Shown: positions 17,973-26,600 of the stretch, piece by piece
Numbering within the stretch: the stretch's first letter is position 1
Layout: the number at the start of each line of letters is the position of its first letter
NCBI GenBank assembly: GCA_963817735.1
Contig: CAWFPP010000009.1
Location: forward strand, 248,001-312,000
Source of the DNA: Bog-473 sp963817735
GTDB taxonomy: Bacteria > Actinomycetota > Acidimicrobiia > Acidimicrobiales > RAAP-2
Length of the DNA: 64,000 nt
Direction: 5' to 3'
Notes under the pieces: model-generated
What the model was told of the DNA's origin: nothing
What the model saw: the letters and a program-made list of their open reading frames with translations, nothing else
Databases searched by the model: none
Program-made: the position numbers and the translations under genes

Positions 17973-20900
17973 TCAGGCCGGCGGCGCGGATCCGAGGTGC
18001 TGAATCCCGACGATGGGCCCGTTGAGCTTCTTGCCCGGAATGGCGGTGTAGATCGAGCCCAAGAAGGGGGCGTCGCCGTAATTGAAGACCCCGCCGTCCG
18101 CTCCCACCTCCCAGTACCCGTTGCCCGAATGGGTCACGGCGATGCCGACGATGGGGGAGACGAGGGACTGGCCCGCATTGAGCGAGCCGGGCACCGAGCC
18201 GTAGAAGCCCATCTTGTAGTTGAAGACCCCGCCGTCGGAGGCGACGAGGACATAGCCCTGGCCGCTCGCTGCCGCTGCGATGCCCACGACGGGGGCATTG
18301 ATGTGGACGCCGCCGAGGCCGCCTTCATAGAGGGCGTCGCCCTCGGCGTAGACGTCGCCGAACTGGTCGACCAGCCAGGCCCCTTGGCCCGAGTCGTCCG
18401 ACGCCATGCCGACGATGTGCGCACCGGGGGGCAGGGACAGCGCCGGCAGCGCTGGCACCGAGCCGAAGTTGTAGATCTTGCCGTTCTGGGCCACCAGCCA
18501 GTAGCCCGTCTCGGCGGTCGGTGCCGCGATGGCGGCGATGGGCGAGGGCAGGCTCTGGCCGCCCAAAGAGCCGTAGAAGTTCGCCCCGCCGAGCGCGAAG
18601 ACCCCGCCGTCGGAGCCCACCATGACGTAGCCGTTGGGCCCCGGCGAGTTGGCCAGGCCCACGATGGGGGCGTTGAGGTGGTTGTTGGCCAGCGACCCGT
18701 TGAAGTTCAGTCCGAAGTCGAAAATCCCACCCTCGTCGGCCACCAGGCGGTAGCCGTTCGGGTTGTACGCCGGTGGTGGAGTCGGTGCCACCTCGACGGA
18801 TCCGATGGTGCACGAGCCGTCGGTGCCCTGGCCGCGGGCTTCGCCGCGCTGGTCGGTCGTCACCCCGGTCCCGGTGCACGTCGCCGAGGGGATGGCGCCG
18901 ATGGCCGGGCTCCCGGTCCCGGGCTCCTCTGTGGCCGTCGGCCCTCCGTTGTTCCCGAGCGAGCCCAGCTGCGGGTTCTGCCCGATGATGTCGGTCGACG
19001 CCGGCGTGCCACAGCTCGAGTCGTCGATCAGGTTGTAGCCGAGAGACCGCAGGGTGCCCCCGTCGGTGAAGGTGCAATTGAGTCCCTCCACACCTCCGGA
19101 CACGCCATTGGCCACGATGCTCTCGCCGATGGCGAGAGTGGATTCGTCATCCGTGTTGATGTTGCCCCCTCCTTCTCCGGCGCTGTTGCCCGAGATGGTG
19201 TCGAAGAGGAATGTCGTGTCCGTGCCACTTTGCGCACTGTCGCAGCCGGTGCCGAAGTAGGCTCCGCCCAGCAACGTTGCCGAGTTGTTGGCGATGGTGT
19301 CGTTGGTCAGCGTCAGCGGATTGCAGAAGTCGGACACGATCCCACCGCCGTCGCCCACGAACTCGGTGACACCGATCGCCTCGGTCACCGCGTTGCTGCT
19401 GATGCTCGAGTGCGTGATGGAGGTCGTGCCGCCGTCGAGCAGGACGCCTCCGGCGCCCTCCGTCACGTGGTTGGAACTGATGTCCGCCTGCGAGACGTTG
19501 ACCGTCCCGCTGAAGACTGCGATCCCACCGCCGCCGTAGGCGTTGTTGGAGTCGAGTGAGCCACCGGTGAAGGTGACGGTCCCTTCTCCGCTGACATCGA
19601 GTCCACCTCCGTAGGCGGTGTCCCCACTCACCCAGATGGCGGTGTTGTCGTTGACCGTGGCGTCGGTGAATGTGTTGGTGCCGTCGTCGATGTAGATGCC
19701 GCCACCGGAACCGTTGTCCGTGGCCGCCAGTCCCGCCGTGTTGTTTTCGATGGTCTCATCGGTGAACGAGTTCGTACCGTCGTCGATGTAGAACCCGCCA
19801 CCCCCGCTGATCGCGGTGTTGGTATCGGTGGTATCACCGCTGAATGTGTTGGTGCCGTCGTCGACGTAGATGCCGCCACCGAACCCGTTGCCGGTCGCCT
19901 GGTTCCCGGTGACCGTGTTGCCGCTGAACGTGTTGTTGCCGTCGTCGACGTAGAAGCCACCTCCCTCCCCTTCGTCGGTCGCCGTGTTGTCGTTCACCGT
20001 CTCGTCGGTGAAGGTGTTGGTGCCCTGAAGGACGTAGAAGCCGCCGCCTTCGCCGCTTGCGTCGGTTGCCTCGTTCCCGGTGACGGACTGGCCGCTGAAG
20101 GTATTGGTCCCGTCGTCGATGTAGACGCCACCACCCTCCCCGTCGTCATCGGCCACGTTGCTCGAGATGCTGCCGCCGGTGAACGTGTTGGTCCCGCCAT
20201 GGATGTACACGCCGCCGCCCTGGTCGTCGGTGGCCGTGTTCCCTGTGATCGCGTCGTCGGTGAACGTGTTCGTCCCGGACTCGATGAAGACACCTCCGCC
20301 GGAGTCGGCGGTGTTGTCGCTGACGGTGTCGTGGGAGAAGGTCGGGTCGGCTTCTGCGGCGTAGACGCCGCCCCCGTCGATGGCCGAATTGCCTTGGGTC
20401 GAACTGGTACCGCCGAACGTGACGCCCGACACGGTGCCCTGACCCTGCTCGAGTGCCAGGCCACCGCCATTGTCGGAGGCAGAGTTGCCGTCGATCTCGC
20501 CGCTCCCGCCGATGGTGCCACCCGTGATCGCCACGGTGCCCGCCGCGGCGTAGACCCCGCCCCCGTCGCCGCCCGTGGCCGAGTTGTCGCTGATGGCGTC
20601 GCTCGTCAGCGTCATGGCGGGGGCAGGTGACTCCTCGATGGCCGATTGTTCCTGAGCGATCCCGCCACCGCTGCCCGTGGTGGTGTTGGCGGTGACAGTG
20701 GAGTTGCGGAGCTGAAGGTTCCCCTCGTTGAGGATGCCGCCGCCGTCGCTCCCAGTGTTGTCACCGTCCTCGATCGTGACCCCCGAGATGACGGCTGTCG
20801 TGTCCCCGTCGACTTGGAAGACGTTGATGTCGGTCCCGGAATCGGTCCCCTCGTCCGCCAGGATCACCCCGTTGGCCGCGTTTGTTCCGGTGTAGGTGAT

Positions 20901-21260
20901 GGTCAGGGTGTTCGGGTTCCCGGCGCCACTCCCGATTGTGAGGTTCAGGTTGTTCGAATCGACGTTGTAGAAGTCCTGTGAGGGTGTGAGCATTGACGGG
21001 TCGGGCAGGTCGATCGTCATGTCCGAATCAGCGTTGTTGAAGGCATCGATGGCGGAGCGCAGCGTGCAGTCGCCCTCCGTCGCCGCGGTGCAATTCCCCG
21101 GAGCCAGGGTGCCGCTGTCGACGGGGTCGTTCACCGTGATGGTCGTCGTCGCCCCCGCGGGCCCCTCGCCGAGGGCTTCGATCCCCACCCCCACCCCGGT
21201 GCCGAGAATCAACGAGACGAGGGCCAGCCCCGCTCCGAAACGACCGACGGACAGTCTCAT
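17973..21260 (-). CDS. Large secreted beta-helix protein with C-terminal propeller-like repeats
   Basis: This encodes 1095 residues. ATG 21260 follows GGAGG and opens a signal peptide (MRLSVGRFGAGLALVSLIL, cleaved near AGA). A CSLREA-like segment (CTLRSAIDAFNNA) at about 60-75 is typical of secreted parallel beta-helix proteins. Residues about 150-770 are repeats of Asn/Thr/Gly-rich rungs such as GGGVYIDDGTNTF. After a linker (VAPTPPPAYNPNG) come six copies of a 40-46-residue unit of the GYWLVASDGGVFNYG type. No catalytic site, sortase signal or membrane anchor is seen, so it is probably released or surface-bound and binds carbohydrate or another surface; that is inference. It stands alone between the cysteine-rich gene and the divergent nfuA-like gene. 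Confidence 0.8.
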   Translation of the reverse strand: MRLSVGRFGAGLALVSLILGTGVGVGIEALGEGPAGATTTITVNDPVDSGTLAPGNCTAATEGDCTLRSAIDAFNNADSDMTIDLPDPSMLTPSQDFYNVDSNNLNLTIGSGAGNPNTLTITYTGTNAANGVILADEGTDSGTDINVFQVDGDTTAVISGVTIEDGDNTGSDGGGILNEGNLQLRNSTVTANTTTGSGGGIAQEQSAIEESPAPAMTLTSDAISDNSATGGDGGGVYAAAGTVAITGGTIGGSGEIDGNSASDNGGGLALEQGQGTVSGVTFGGTSSTQGNSAIDGGGVYAAEADPTFSHDTVSDNTADSGGGVFIESGTNTFTDDAITGNTATDDQGGGVYIHGGTNTFTGGSISSNVADDDGEGGGVYIDDGTNTFSGQSVTGNEATDASGEGGGFYVLQGTNTFTDETVNDNTATDEGEGGGFYVDDGNNTFSGNTVTGNQATGNGFGGGIYVDDGTNTFSGDTTDTNTAISGGGGFYIDDGTNSFTDETIENNTAGLAATDNGSGGGIYIDDGTNTFTDATVNDNTAIWVSGDTAYGGGLDVSGEGTVTFTGGSLDSNNAYGGGGIAVFSGTVNVSQADISSNHVTEGAGGVLLDGGTTSITHSSISSNAVTEAIGVTEFVGDGGGIVSDFCNPLTLTNDTIANNSATLLGGAYFGTGCDSAQSGTDTTFLFDTISGNSAGEGGGNINTDDESTLAIGESIVANGVSGGVEGLNCTFTDGGTLRSLGYNLIDDSSCGTPASTDIIGQNPQLGSLGNNGGPTATEEPGTGSPAIGAIPSATCTGTGVTTDQRGEARGQGTDGSCTIGSVEVAPTPPPAYNPNGYRLVADEGGIFDFGLNFNGSLANNHLNAPIVGLANSPGPNGYVMVGSDGGVFALGGANFYGSLGGQSLPSPIAAIAAPTAETGYWLVAQNGKIYNFGSVPALPALSLPPGAHIVGMASDDSGQGAWLVDQFGDVYAEGDALYEGGLGGVHINAPVVGIAAAASGQGYVLVASDGGVFNYKMGFYGSVPGSLNAGQSLVSPIVGIAVTHSGNGYWEVGADGGVFNYGDAPFLGSIYTAIPGKKLNGPIVGIQHLGSAPPA
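18004..18757 (-). repeat. Six tandem GYWLVASDGGVF-type units
   Basis: Six consecutive protein units open with GYRLVADEGG, GYVMVGSDGG, GYWLVAQNGK, GAWLVDQFGD, GYVLVASDGG and GYWEVGADGG. Most end near PIVGIA. Spacing is 40-46 residues (about 120-138 bases). The regular Gly-aromatic-Asp pattern suggests blades of a beta-propeller. Confidence 0.75.
19560..20340 (-). repeat. Direct repeats coding for beta-helix rungs
   Basis: About nine imperfect copies of a unit of roughly 90 bases encode GGGxYxDDGTNTFT/S, spaced 27-36 residues apart. The DNA is strongly similar between copies (the GAACGTGTTGGTGCCGTCGT type recurs), so unit number could change by recombination or be miscounted in assembly. All copies keep the reading frame. 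Confidence 0.7.
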
Positions 21261-21455
21261 GGGCCCTAACCTCCGTTGTGTACTCGGTGTCTCCGATGTC
21301 TGCGGGTGACGGTACTCGTCTCCCTACGCCGGCGCCATGGGCATTTCACCTGCGTACAACCCATGGCTGCGGCGCCCGCGCCCGTCGGGTCCCGTCAGGC
21401 TCGGGCTGGCAACCGAGGGCGAGGGGCGAGGGGCCGTCGCACGGGCGACAGGCCG

Positions 21456-21461
21456 TACACT
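21456..21461 (+). promoter_or_regulatory. -10 box of a leaderless promoter (TACACT)
   Basis: TACACT ends seven bases before ATG 21469, and no ribosome-binding site fits between, so transcription should begin at or next to the start codon. Confidence 0.6.
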
Positions 21462-21468
21462 GGACCGC

Positions 21469-22128
21469 ATGGCCACTACTGCCGAGGATCTCCAGACCAC
21501 CACCCCCGTCGTCACACTGACGCCCGAGGCGCACAAGATTGTGCGCGACGCCATCGGGCAGGAGCCCGACCCGGCGAGCCTCGCCCTCTGGCTCGAGGTG
21601 CGGGGGGTGCAGGAGGGGTCCTTCGTCTACGACCTCTACTTCCAGGCCGTCGCCGACTCCGACGAGGGTGACGCCCGCCACACCCAGGACGAGCTCGAAG
21701 TCGTCATCCCGTCCGGCAGTATCGACCGCCTCCGCGGCGCCCGGCTCGAGTGGTCCGAGGCCGACGGTGGTGGTCTCGTGCTGGTCAACCCGAACACGCC
21801 GACGCCCGAGGAGGCCTCGCCCAGCGTCCCGCCCGAAATCCTCGCCAAGGGCATCACAGGTCCGCTCGCCCTCCGGGTGGTGGCCGTGTTGGAGCAGGCG
21901 GTCAACCCGTCCATTGCCAGCCACGGCGGCCGGGCCGACCTGGTGGCGCTCGACGAAGAGGAGGGGACGGCCTACCTCCGGCTGTCCGGCGGCTGCCAGG
22001 GTTGCGCCATGTCGCAGATGACGCTCCGCCAGGGGATCGAGACCACCCTGCTCGAAGAGGTGCCCGAGCTCACCCGCGTGGCCGACGTGACCGATCACGG
22101 CAGCGGGGACAACCCCTTCTACAGCTGA
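21469..22128 (+). CDS. NfuA/NifU-like Fe-S cluster carrier
   Basis: This encodes 219 residues in two domains. Residues about 15-110 resemble the A-type (IscA/HesB) fold (LTPEAHKIVRDAI, SFVYDLYF) but lack its cysteines, as in NfuA. Residues about 125-219 are a NifU C-terminal domain (LRVVAVLEQAVNPSIASHGG) with the cluster-binding pair GGCQGCAMSQMTLRQGIE. Such proteins carry 4Fe-4S clusters to target enzymes. ATG 21469 is chosen over ATG 21337 because the intervening stretch is poor and a -10 box lies seven bases before 21469. It is divergent from the giant repeat protein and upstream of aroC. Confidence 0.85.
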   Translation: MATTAEDLQTTTPVVTLTPEAHKIVRDAIGQEPDPASLALWLEVRGVQEGSFVYDLYFQAVADSDEGDARHTQDELEVVIPSGSIDRLRGARLEWSEADGGGLVLVNPNTPTPEEASPSVPPEILAKGITGPLALRVVAVLEQAVNPSIASHGGRADLVALDEEEGTAYLRLSGGCQGCAMSQMTLRQGIETTLLEEVPELTRVADVTDHGSGDNPFYS

Positions 22129-22171
22129 GGAATTGGGTCCCCGAGGCCCCGGGGCGGCGTTGGCCGTCCGG

Positions 22172-22177
22172 TAGCGT
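22172..22177 (+). promoter_or_regulatory. -10 box of a leaderless promoter (TAGCGT)
   Basis: TAGCGT ends six bases before GTG 22184, the aroC start. No ribosome-binding site is present, so the aro transcript is probably leaderless. Confidence 0.5.
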
Positions 22178-22183
22178 TGCTGT

Positions 22184-23401
22184 GTGCTGCGCTTTCTGAC
22201 CGCCGGAGAATCTCACGGTCGCGCTCTGGTCGTCATCGTGGAGGGTCTGCCCGCGGGGCTGCCCGTCGAGGCCTCCGACATCGCGGCCGAGCTGGCCCGC
22301 CGCCGGCTGGGCTACGGACGGGGCCCCCGGATGCGCTTCGAGGCCGACGAGATCACCCTGCTCGCCGGCATCCGGCACGGGCGCACTCTGGGATCGCCGG
22401 TGGCCATCGAGATCGCCAACACCGAGTGGCCGAAGTGGACCGAGGAGATGTCCCCCGAGCCCGGCGCTCCTTCCAAGGTCCTGACGCAACCGCGTCCGGG
22501 CCACGCCGACCTGCCGGGCATGCTCAAGTACGGCTTCGAGGACGCACGCGACGTGCTCGAACGGGCCTCGGCCCGCGAGACGGCCGCCCGGGTGGCCGCC
22601 GGCACGCTCGCCAAGCTGCTGCTGACCCACCTCGGGGTCTCCATCGTGAGCCACATCGTGGCGCTGGGCGAGGCCGCCACCCCTGCCGACAGCCCCAGGC
22701 CCGGCCCGGCCGACCTCGACAAGGTGGACGAGAGCGCGGTGCGCTGCTTCGACCCGGCGGGGGAGAAGGCGATGGTCGCCGCCGTGAAGGCGGCGGCCAA
22801 GGCGGGGGACTCCCTCGGTGGCGTCGCCGAGGTCCTCGCCTACGGCGTGCCGGTCGGGCTCGGCAGCCACGTGCACTGGGACCGCAAACTCGATGCAAAT
22901 CTGGCCCAGGCGCTGATGTCGATCCAGGCGGTCAAGGCCGTCGAGATCGGGGAGGGCTGGGAGAACGCGGGGCGCCGGGGCTCTGAAGCCCATGACGCCA
23001 TCCGCTACGACGAGGTTGAGGGCTACGTGCGGCCCACGGACCGCGCCGGCGGGATCGAGGGCGGTATCTCCAACGGCGCGCTGCTGGTGGCCCGTGTGGC
23101 CATGAAGCCGCTCGCCACGCTCAACAAGCCCGTGCTCGAGACGGTCGACGTCGTGACCAAGGAATCGACGGTGAGCTTCCGCGAGCGCACCGACGTCACC
23201 GCCGTGCCGGCCATGGGCGTCGTGGCCGAGTCGATGATGGCGCTCGTGCTCGCCACCGAGTCGCTGCGCAAATTCGGTGGGGACTCGCTCGCCGAAGTCG
23301 TGCGCAACCGAGACGGCTTCGTGGCCTCGCTCGGCACGACGCCGTCGTCCGCCGTGGACAACCCGGTGTCGGCCGCGGGTCCGGACACCGCCGCGGGATG
23401 A
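22184..23401 (+). CDS. aroC: Chorismate synthase
   Basis: AroC makes chorismate from EPSP using reduced FMN. All 405 residues are present. The N-terminal signature is FLTAGESHGRALVVIVEGLP, the second is PRPGHADLPGMLKYGFEDARDVLERASARET (shown only in part by those key residues), and the third is the GGIEGGISNG loop followed by the KP...ETVD segment. The GTG 22184 start fits the family's first residues. It opens a tight operon: the stop overlaps aroK in ATGA. It supplies chorismate to the aromatic amino acid and, notably here, menaquinone pathways. Confidence 0.97.
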   Translation: MLRFLTAGESHGRALVVIVEGLPAGLPVEASDIAAELARRRLGYGRGPRMRFEADEITLLAGIRHGRTLGSPVAIEIANTEWPKWTEEMSPEPGAPSKVLTQPRPGHADLPGMLKYGFEDARDVLERASARETAARVAAGTLAKLLLTHLGVSIVSHIVALGEAATPADSPRPGPADLDKVDESAVRCFDPAGEKAMVAAVKAAAKAGDSLGGVAEVLAYGVPVGLGSHVHWDRKLDANLAQALMSIQAVKAVEIGEGWENAGRRGSEAHDAIRYDEVEGYVRPTDRAGGIEGGISNGALLVARVAMKPLATLNKPVLETVDVVTKESTVSFRERTDVTAVPAMGVVAESMMALVLATESLRKFGGDSLAEVVRNRDGFVASLGTTPSSAVDNPVSAAGPDTAAG

Positions 23402-23943
23402 CCCCCCGCATCCTGCTCGTCGGGATGATGGGCGCCGGCAAGACCACCACCGGGCAGCTCCTGGCCGCCCGCCTCGGTTGGGACTATCGGGATTCCGACG
23501 CCGACGTCGAGATGGCCACCGGGTGCACCGTGCCCGAGCTCTTCGCCCGCGACGGAGAGGCGGCGTTCCGACGGGCGGAGGCAACGGTGCTCGGCGCCGC
23601 CTGTGCCGACAAGAAGCCGTCCGTGGTCTCGGTGGCCGGTGGCGCAGTACTGAGCGCCGAGAACCGCCGGCTCATCGCGGCGAGCGGGCTCGTCGTCTGG
23701 CTCCGGGCGCGGCCCGAGACGCTGGCCGCCCGGGTGGGTGACGGCGCCGGCCGCCCGCTGCTCGGTGACGACCCCGCTGCGGCCCTGGCACGCCTCAACA
23801 CGGTGCGCGCCCCGCTCTACGCCGAGGTGGCCGACATCGTGATCGACGTCGACGACCTCACCCCCGGTGCGATCGCCGATCGCATTATCGATGCCATGGA
23901 CGTCAGCTCCGGCACCCCGACCGCCCCGACCAGCGCCGAATAG
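23398..23943 (+). CDS. aroK: Shikimate kinase
   Basis: AroK phosphorylates shikimate with ATP. The P-loop GMMGAGKTTTGQLLA lies at residues 9-23. The shikimate-binding DSDADVE, the RRAE segment and the GGAVL loop follow, with the lid region around GRPLLG. The length of 181 residues is normal. ATGA overlap with aroC shows translational coupling. The C-terminal tail after DAMD is Ser/Thr/Pro-rich and probably disordered. Confidence 0.96.
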   Translation: MTPRILLVGMMGAGKTTTGQLLAARLGWDYRDSDADVEMATGCTVPELFARDGEAAFRRAEATVLGAACADKKPSVVSVAGGAVLSAENRRLIAASGLVVWLRARPETLAARVGDGAGRPLLGDDPAAALARLNTVRAPLYAEVADIVIDVDDLTPGAIADRIIDAMDVSSGTPTAPTSAE

Positions 23944-23961
23944 CCGAGGAAGCGAGACGCT

Positions 23962-25002
23962 GTGCACGCCCTCTCCGTCGACCTGTCCGACCGCTCCTAC
24001 CCGGTGCTCGTCGGCCCCGGGGCCCGCCACGAGACCGCGCGCTTCGTGCCGGCCACCGCCAGAGCGGCCGTGATCGTCACGCAGCAGTCGATCATGGACG
24101 CCGGCTGGGTCGAGGGGCTCGACCCCGGCGTGCCCTTCGAGGTGTGCGTCATCCCCGACGGCGAGGACGCCAAGACGCTCGCCACCGTCGAGGTGCTGGC
24201 CCGCTCCTTCGCCAACGCCGGCCTGTCGAGAGCGGACGTCGTCGTCGCCGTCGGGGGCGGCATCGTGACCGACGTCGCCGGCTTTGCCGCGGCGACCTAC
24301 CACCGGGGCACGGCGTACCTGAATGTCGCCACCTCGCTGCTGGCCCAGGTCGACGCCGCCATCGGCGGCAAGACCGGCGTCAACCTGCCGGAGGGCAAGA
24401 ACCTCGTCGGCGCGTTCTGGCAACCCGACGCCGTGCTGTGCGACACCGAGACCCTCTCGACCCTCCCGCCCCGCGAGTGGGCCTGCGGCCGGGGCGAGAT
24501 CGCCAAGTACGCCTTCCTCGGCGACGCCCCCACGGCGGACCAGCCGATCGAGGAGCAGGTGGCGCGCTGCGCCGGCATCAAGGCGGCGGTGGTGGGGGAG
24601 GACGAGCGCGAGGGCGGCCGCCGCATCATCCTCAACTACGGCCACACCCTGGCCCACGCGCTCGAGGGGGCCGCTCAGGCCGGCCACCCCGATTGGGATC
24701 TGCGCCACGGTGAGGCGGTGGCGATCGGGGTCCTGTTCGCCGCGCTGCTGGCGGAGCGGCTCGGGCGCATCGACGCGGACCGGGTGGCCGAGCACCGCAG
24801 GATCCTCGGCAGCTTCGATCTGCCCACGGACCTCCCGCCGGGCGCCGAGGCAAAGGAGCTCGTGGCCTTCATGGGACGGGACAAGAAGGCGCAGCAGGAT
24901 CTGACGTTCGTGCTGGACGGGCCCGACGGCGTGGAGGCGGTGCGCGGCGTGGCTGTGCCCGACGTGGTCGCTACCCTGGCTTCCATGGGTGCCCGCACAT
25001 GA
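23962..25002 (+). CDS. aroB: 3-Dehydroquinate synthase
   Basis: AroB converts DAHP to 3-dehydroquinate with NAD and a divalent metal. NAD-binding GGGIVTDVAGFAAATYHRG is at about residues 93-111. The metal ligands are Glu in RGEIAKYA, His in NYGHTLAHALE and His in LRHGEAVAIG, and the substrate lysines in GGKTGVN and the PEGKN segment are present. Length is 346 residues. The start is GTG 23962, 19 bases after aroK, with AGGAAG upstream. Its stop overlaps aroQ. Confidence 0.97.
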   Translation: MHALSVDLSDRSYPVLVGPGARHETARFVPATARAAVIVTQQSIMDAGWVEGLDPGVPFEVCVIPDGEDAKTLATVEVLARSFANAGLSRADVVVAVGGGIVTDVAGFAAATYHRGTAYLNVATSLLAQVDAAIGGKTGVNLPEGKNLVGAFWQPDAVLCDTETLSTLPPREWACGRGEIAKYAFLGDAPTADQPIEEQVARCAGIKAAVVGEDEREGGRRIILNYGHTLAHALEGAAQAGHPDWDLRHGEAVAIGVLFAALLAERLGRIDADRVAEHRRILGSFDLPTDLPPGAEAKELVAFMGRDKKAQQDLTFVLDGPDGVEAVRGVAVPDVVATLASMGART

Positions 25003-25439
25003 GCCTCGTCCTCCTCCTGTCGGGACCCAATCTCAACCTGCTCGGCGAGCGGGAGACGGCCGTCTACGGGACCGACACGCTGGCGGACCACGTCGCCACG
25101 GCCGAGAGAGCGGCGGCGCGCCACGGCCTCGAGCTCGAGCACCTGCAGTCGAACCACGAGGGTGACCTCGTCGAGGCGGTCCACGCCGCCCGCGGCCGGG
25201 CCGACGCGCTGGTCATCAACGCCGGCGCGCTGAGCCACACGTCGTGGTCGCTCCACGACGCCGTGGCCGCCTTCGACGGCCCCGTCATCGAGCTGCACCT
25301 CTCCAATCCCGCCGCCCGGGAGCCCTTCCGGCACACCTCGGTGCTGGCGCCCGTGGCGTCGGGGGTCATCGCGGGCTTCGGCGGGCTGGGCTACGAGCTC
25401 GCCGTCGATGCCGCGGCCGCTCTACTGAAGGGATCCTGA
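24999..25439 (+). CDS. aroQ: 3-Dehydroquinate dehydratase, type II
   Basis: This is the small (146-residue) type II enzyme that dehydrates 3-dehydroquinate. GPNLNLLGERE and the catalytic Tyr in AVYG lie in the first 25 residues. The substrate loop HLQSNHEG, NAGALSHTS, the catalytic-His region ELHLSN, and REPFRHTSVLAPVASGVIAG follow in the usual order. ATGA overlap with aroB. Together aroC-K-B-Q covers four of the seven shikimate steps; aroE, aroA and the DAHP synthase are not in the window. Confidence 0.96.
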   Translation: MSLVLLLSGPNLNLLGERETAVYGTDTLADHVATAERAAARHGLELEHLQSNHEGDLVEAVHAARGRADALVINAGALSHTSWSLHDAVAAFDGPVIELHLSNPAAREPFRHTSVLAPVASGVIAGFGGLGYELAVDAAAALLKGS

Positions 25440-25442
25440 ACC

Positions 25443-26600
25443 ATGACGACCACCGCTCGCGCCAACCCGTACTCGCCGGCCACGGCGCCACTCCCCGAGA
25501 TCACGGTGACCGGCCGCCTCGACCGCCTGCGCGCCGCGTTCGACGAGCACGAGATCGACGCGCTCGTCGTCACCACGCTGCCCAACGTGCGCTACCTCAC
25601 GGGGTTCTCGGGCTCGGCGGCCGTGTTGATCGTGACCAAGGACCTGGCTCTGCTCACGACAGACGGCCGTTATCGCACCCAGTCGGCCGAGCAGCTGCAG
25701 CGCACCGGTGCAGCCGACATCGACATCACCATCGGCGCCGGAGCCGAGCAGCGCCAGGCGGCACAAGCCGTGCTGGACGCCGCGGGCGCCGGGCGCATCG
25801 GGCTCGAGGCAGCCAACGTCACCTGGAGCGGGCAGCGCAGCTGGGCCGACCTCCTCGGCGGCGACAAGCTCGTCCCGACCGCCAACGCCGTCGAGGCGCT
25901 GCGTGAGCGCAAGGATGCCGCCGAGATCGCCCGCATGGAGCGGGCCGCCGCCATCGCGGACGCCGCGCTGTTCGATGTGCTCCCGCTCATGAGCCAGGGC
26001 GTCACCGAGGAGCATTTCGCGCTGGAGCTCGATACGGCCATGCGCCGCGGCGGGGCCGAGAGCACGGCCTTCGAGACGATCGTCGCCGCCGGCGAGAACT
26101 CGGCGAAGCCGCACCACCACCCGGGCTCCCGGCGCATCAACGGGGGAGACCCCGTGGTGGTCGACTTCGGGGCCACCTTCGAGGGCTACCGCTCCGACAT
26201 GACCCGGACCTTCTGCGTCGACGCCGAGCCGGAGGGGGAGCTGGCCCGCATCTTCGATGTCGTCCAGACCTCCCAGGCCGCCGGAGCCGCCGCGGTGCGC
26301 CCCGGCATCGCGGCCAAAGAGGTCGACGACATCTGCCGCCGGATCATCGCCGATGCCGGTTGGGCGGAGCGCTTCGAGCACGGCACCGGGCACGGGGTCG
26401 GCCTCGATATCCACGAGGCCCCGACGGTCAGTCAATTGGGCACTGCTATCCTGGCCCCCGGCTTCGTCGTGACCGTCGAGCCCGGTGTCTACGTTCCCGG
26501 GCACGGCGGCGTCCGCGTGGAAGACACGCTGGTGGTGACCGAGGACGGCGCCCGCCCCCTGACCCGATTTACGAAGGACATTCATGGCAGTCTCGACTAA
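25443..26600 (+). CDS. pepP: M24 family Xaa-Pro aminopeptidase/dipeptidase
   Basis: This cytosolic metallopeptidase encodes 385 residues. The N-terminal creatinase-like domain (ALVVTTLPNVRYLTGFSGSA) is followed by the pita-bread catalytic domain. The five metal ligands are Asp in VVDFGA, Asp in YRSDMTRTF, His in GTGHGVGLDIHE, Glu in VTVEPGVY and Glu in VRVEDT. It is placed between aroQ and efp as in many bacteria and overlaps efp by 17 bases. Whether it acts as aminopeptidase P or as a prolidase cannot be told from sequence. Confidence 0.9.
   Translation: MTTTARANPYSPATAPLPEITVTGRLDRLRAAFDEHEIDALVVTTLPNVRYLTGFSGSAAVLIVTKDLALLTTDGRYRTQSAEQLQRTGAADIDITIGAGAEQRQAAQAVLDAAGAGRIGLEAANVTWSGQRSWADLLGGDKLVPTANAVEALRERKDAAEIARMERAAAIADAALFDVLPLMSQGVTEEHFALELDTAMRRGGAESTAFETIVAAGENSAKPHHHPGSRRINGGDPVVVDFGATFEGYRSDMTRTFCVDAEPEGELARIFDVVQTSQAAGAAAVRPGIAAKEVDDICRRIIADAGWAERFEHGTGHGVGLDIHEAPTVSQLGTAILAPGFVVTVEPGVYVPGHGGVRVEDTLVVTEDGARPLTRFTKDIHGSLD

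Noticed and set aside
17406..19559. Rightward open frame of over 700 codons opposite the repeat protein
   Set aside because: It spans two leftward genes, lacks any start signal and reads as low-complexity Arg/Val/Gly sequence typical of shadow frames.
19560..20340. CRISPR-like regular repeats
   Set aside because: Units vary in sequence and length, lie inside a continuous coding frame, and there are no unique spacers or cas genes.
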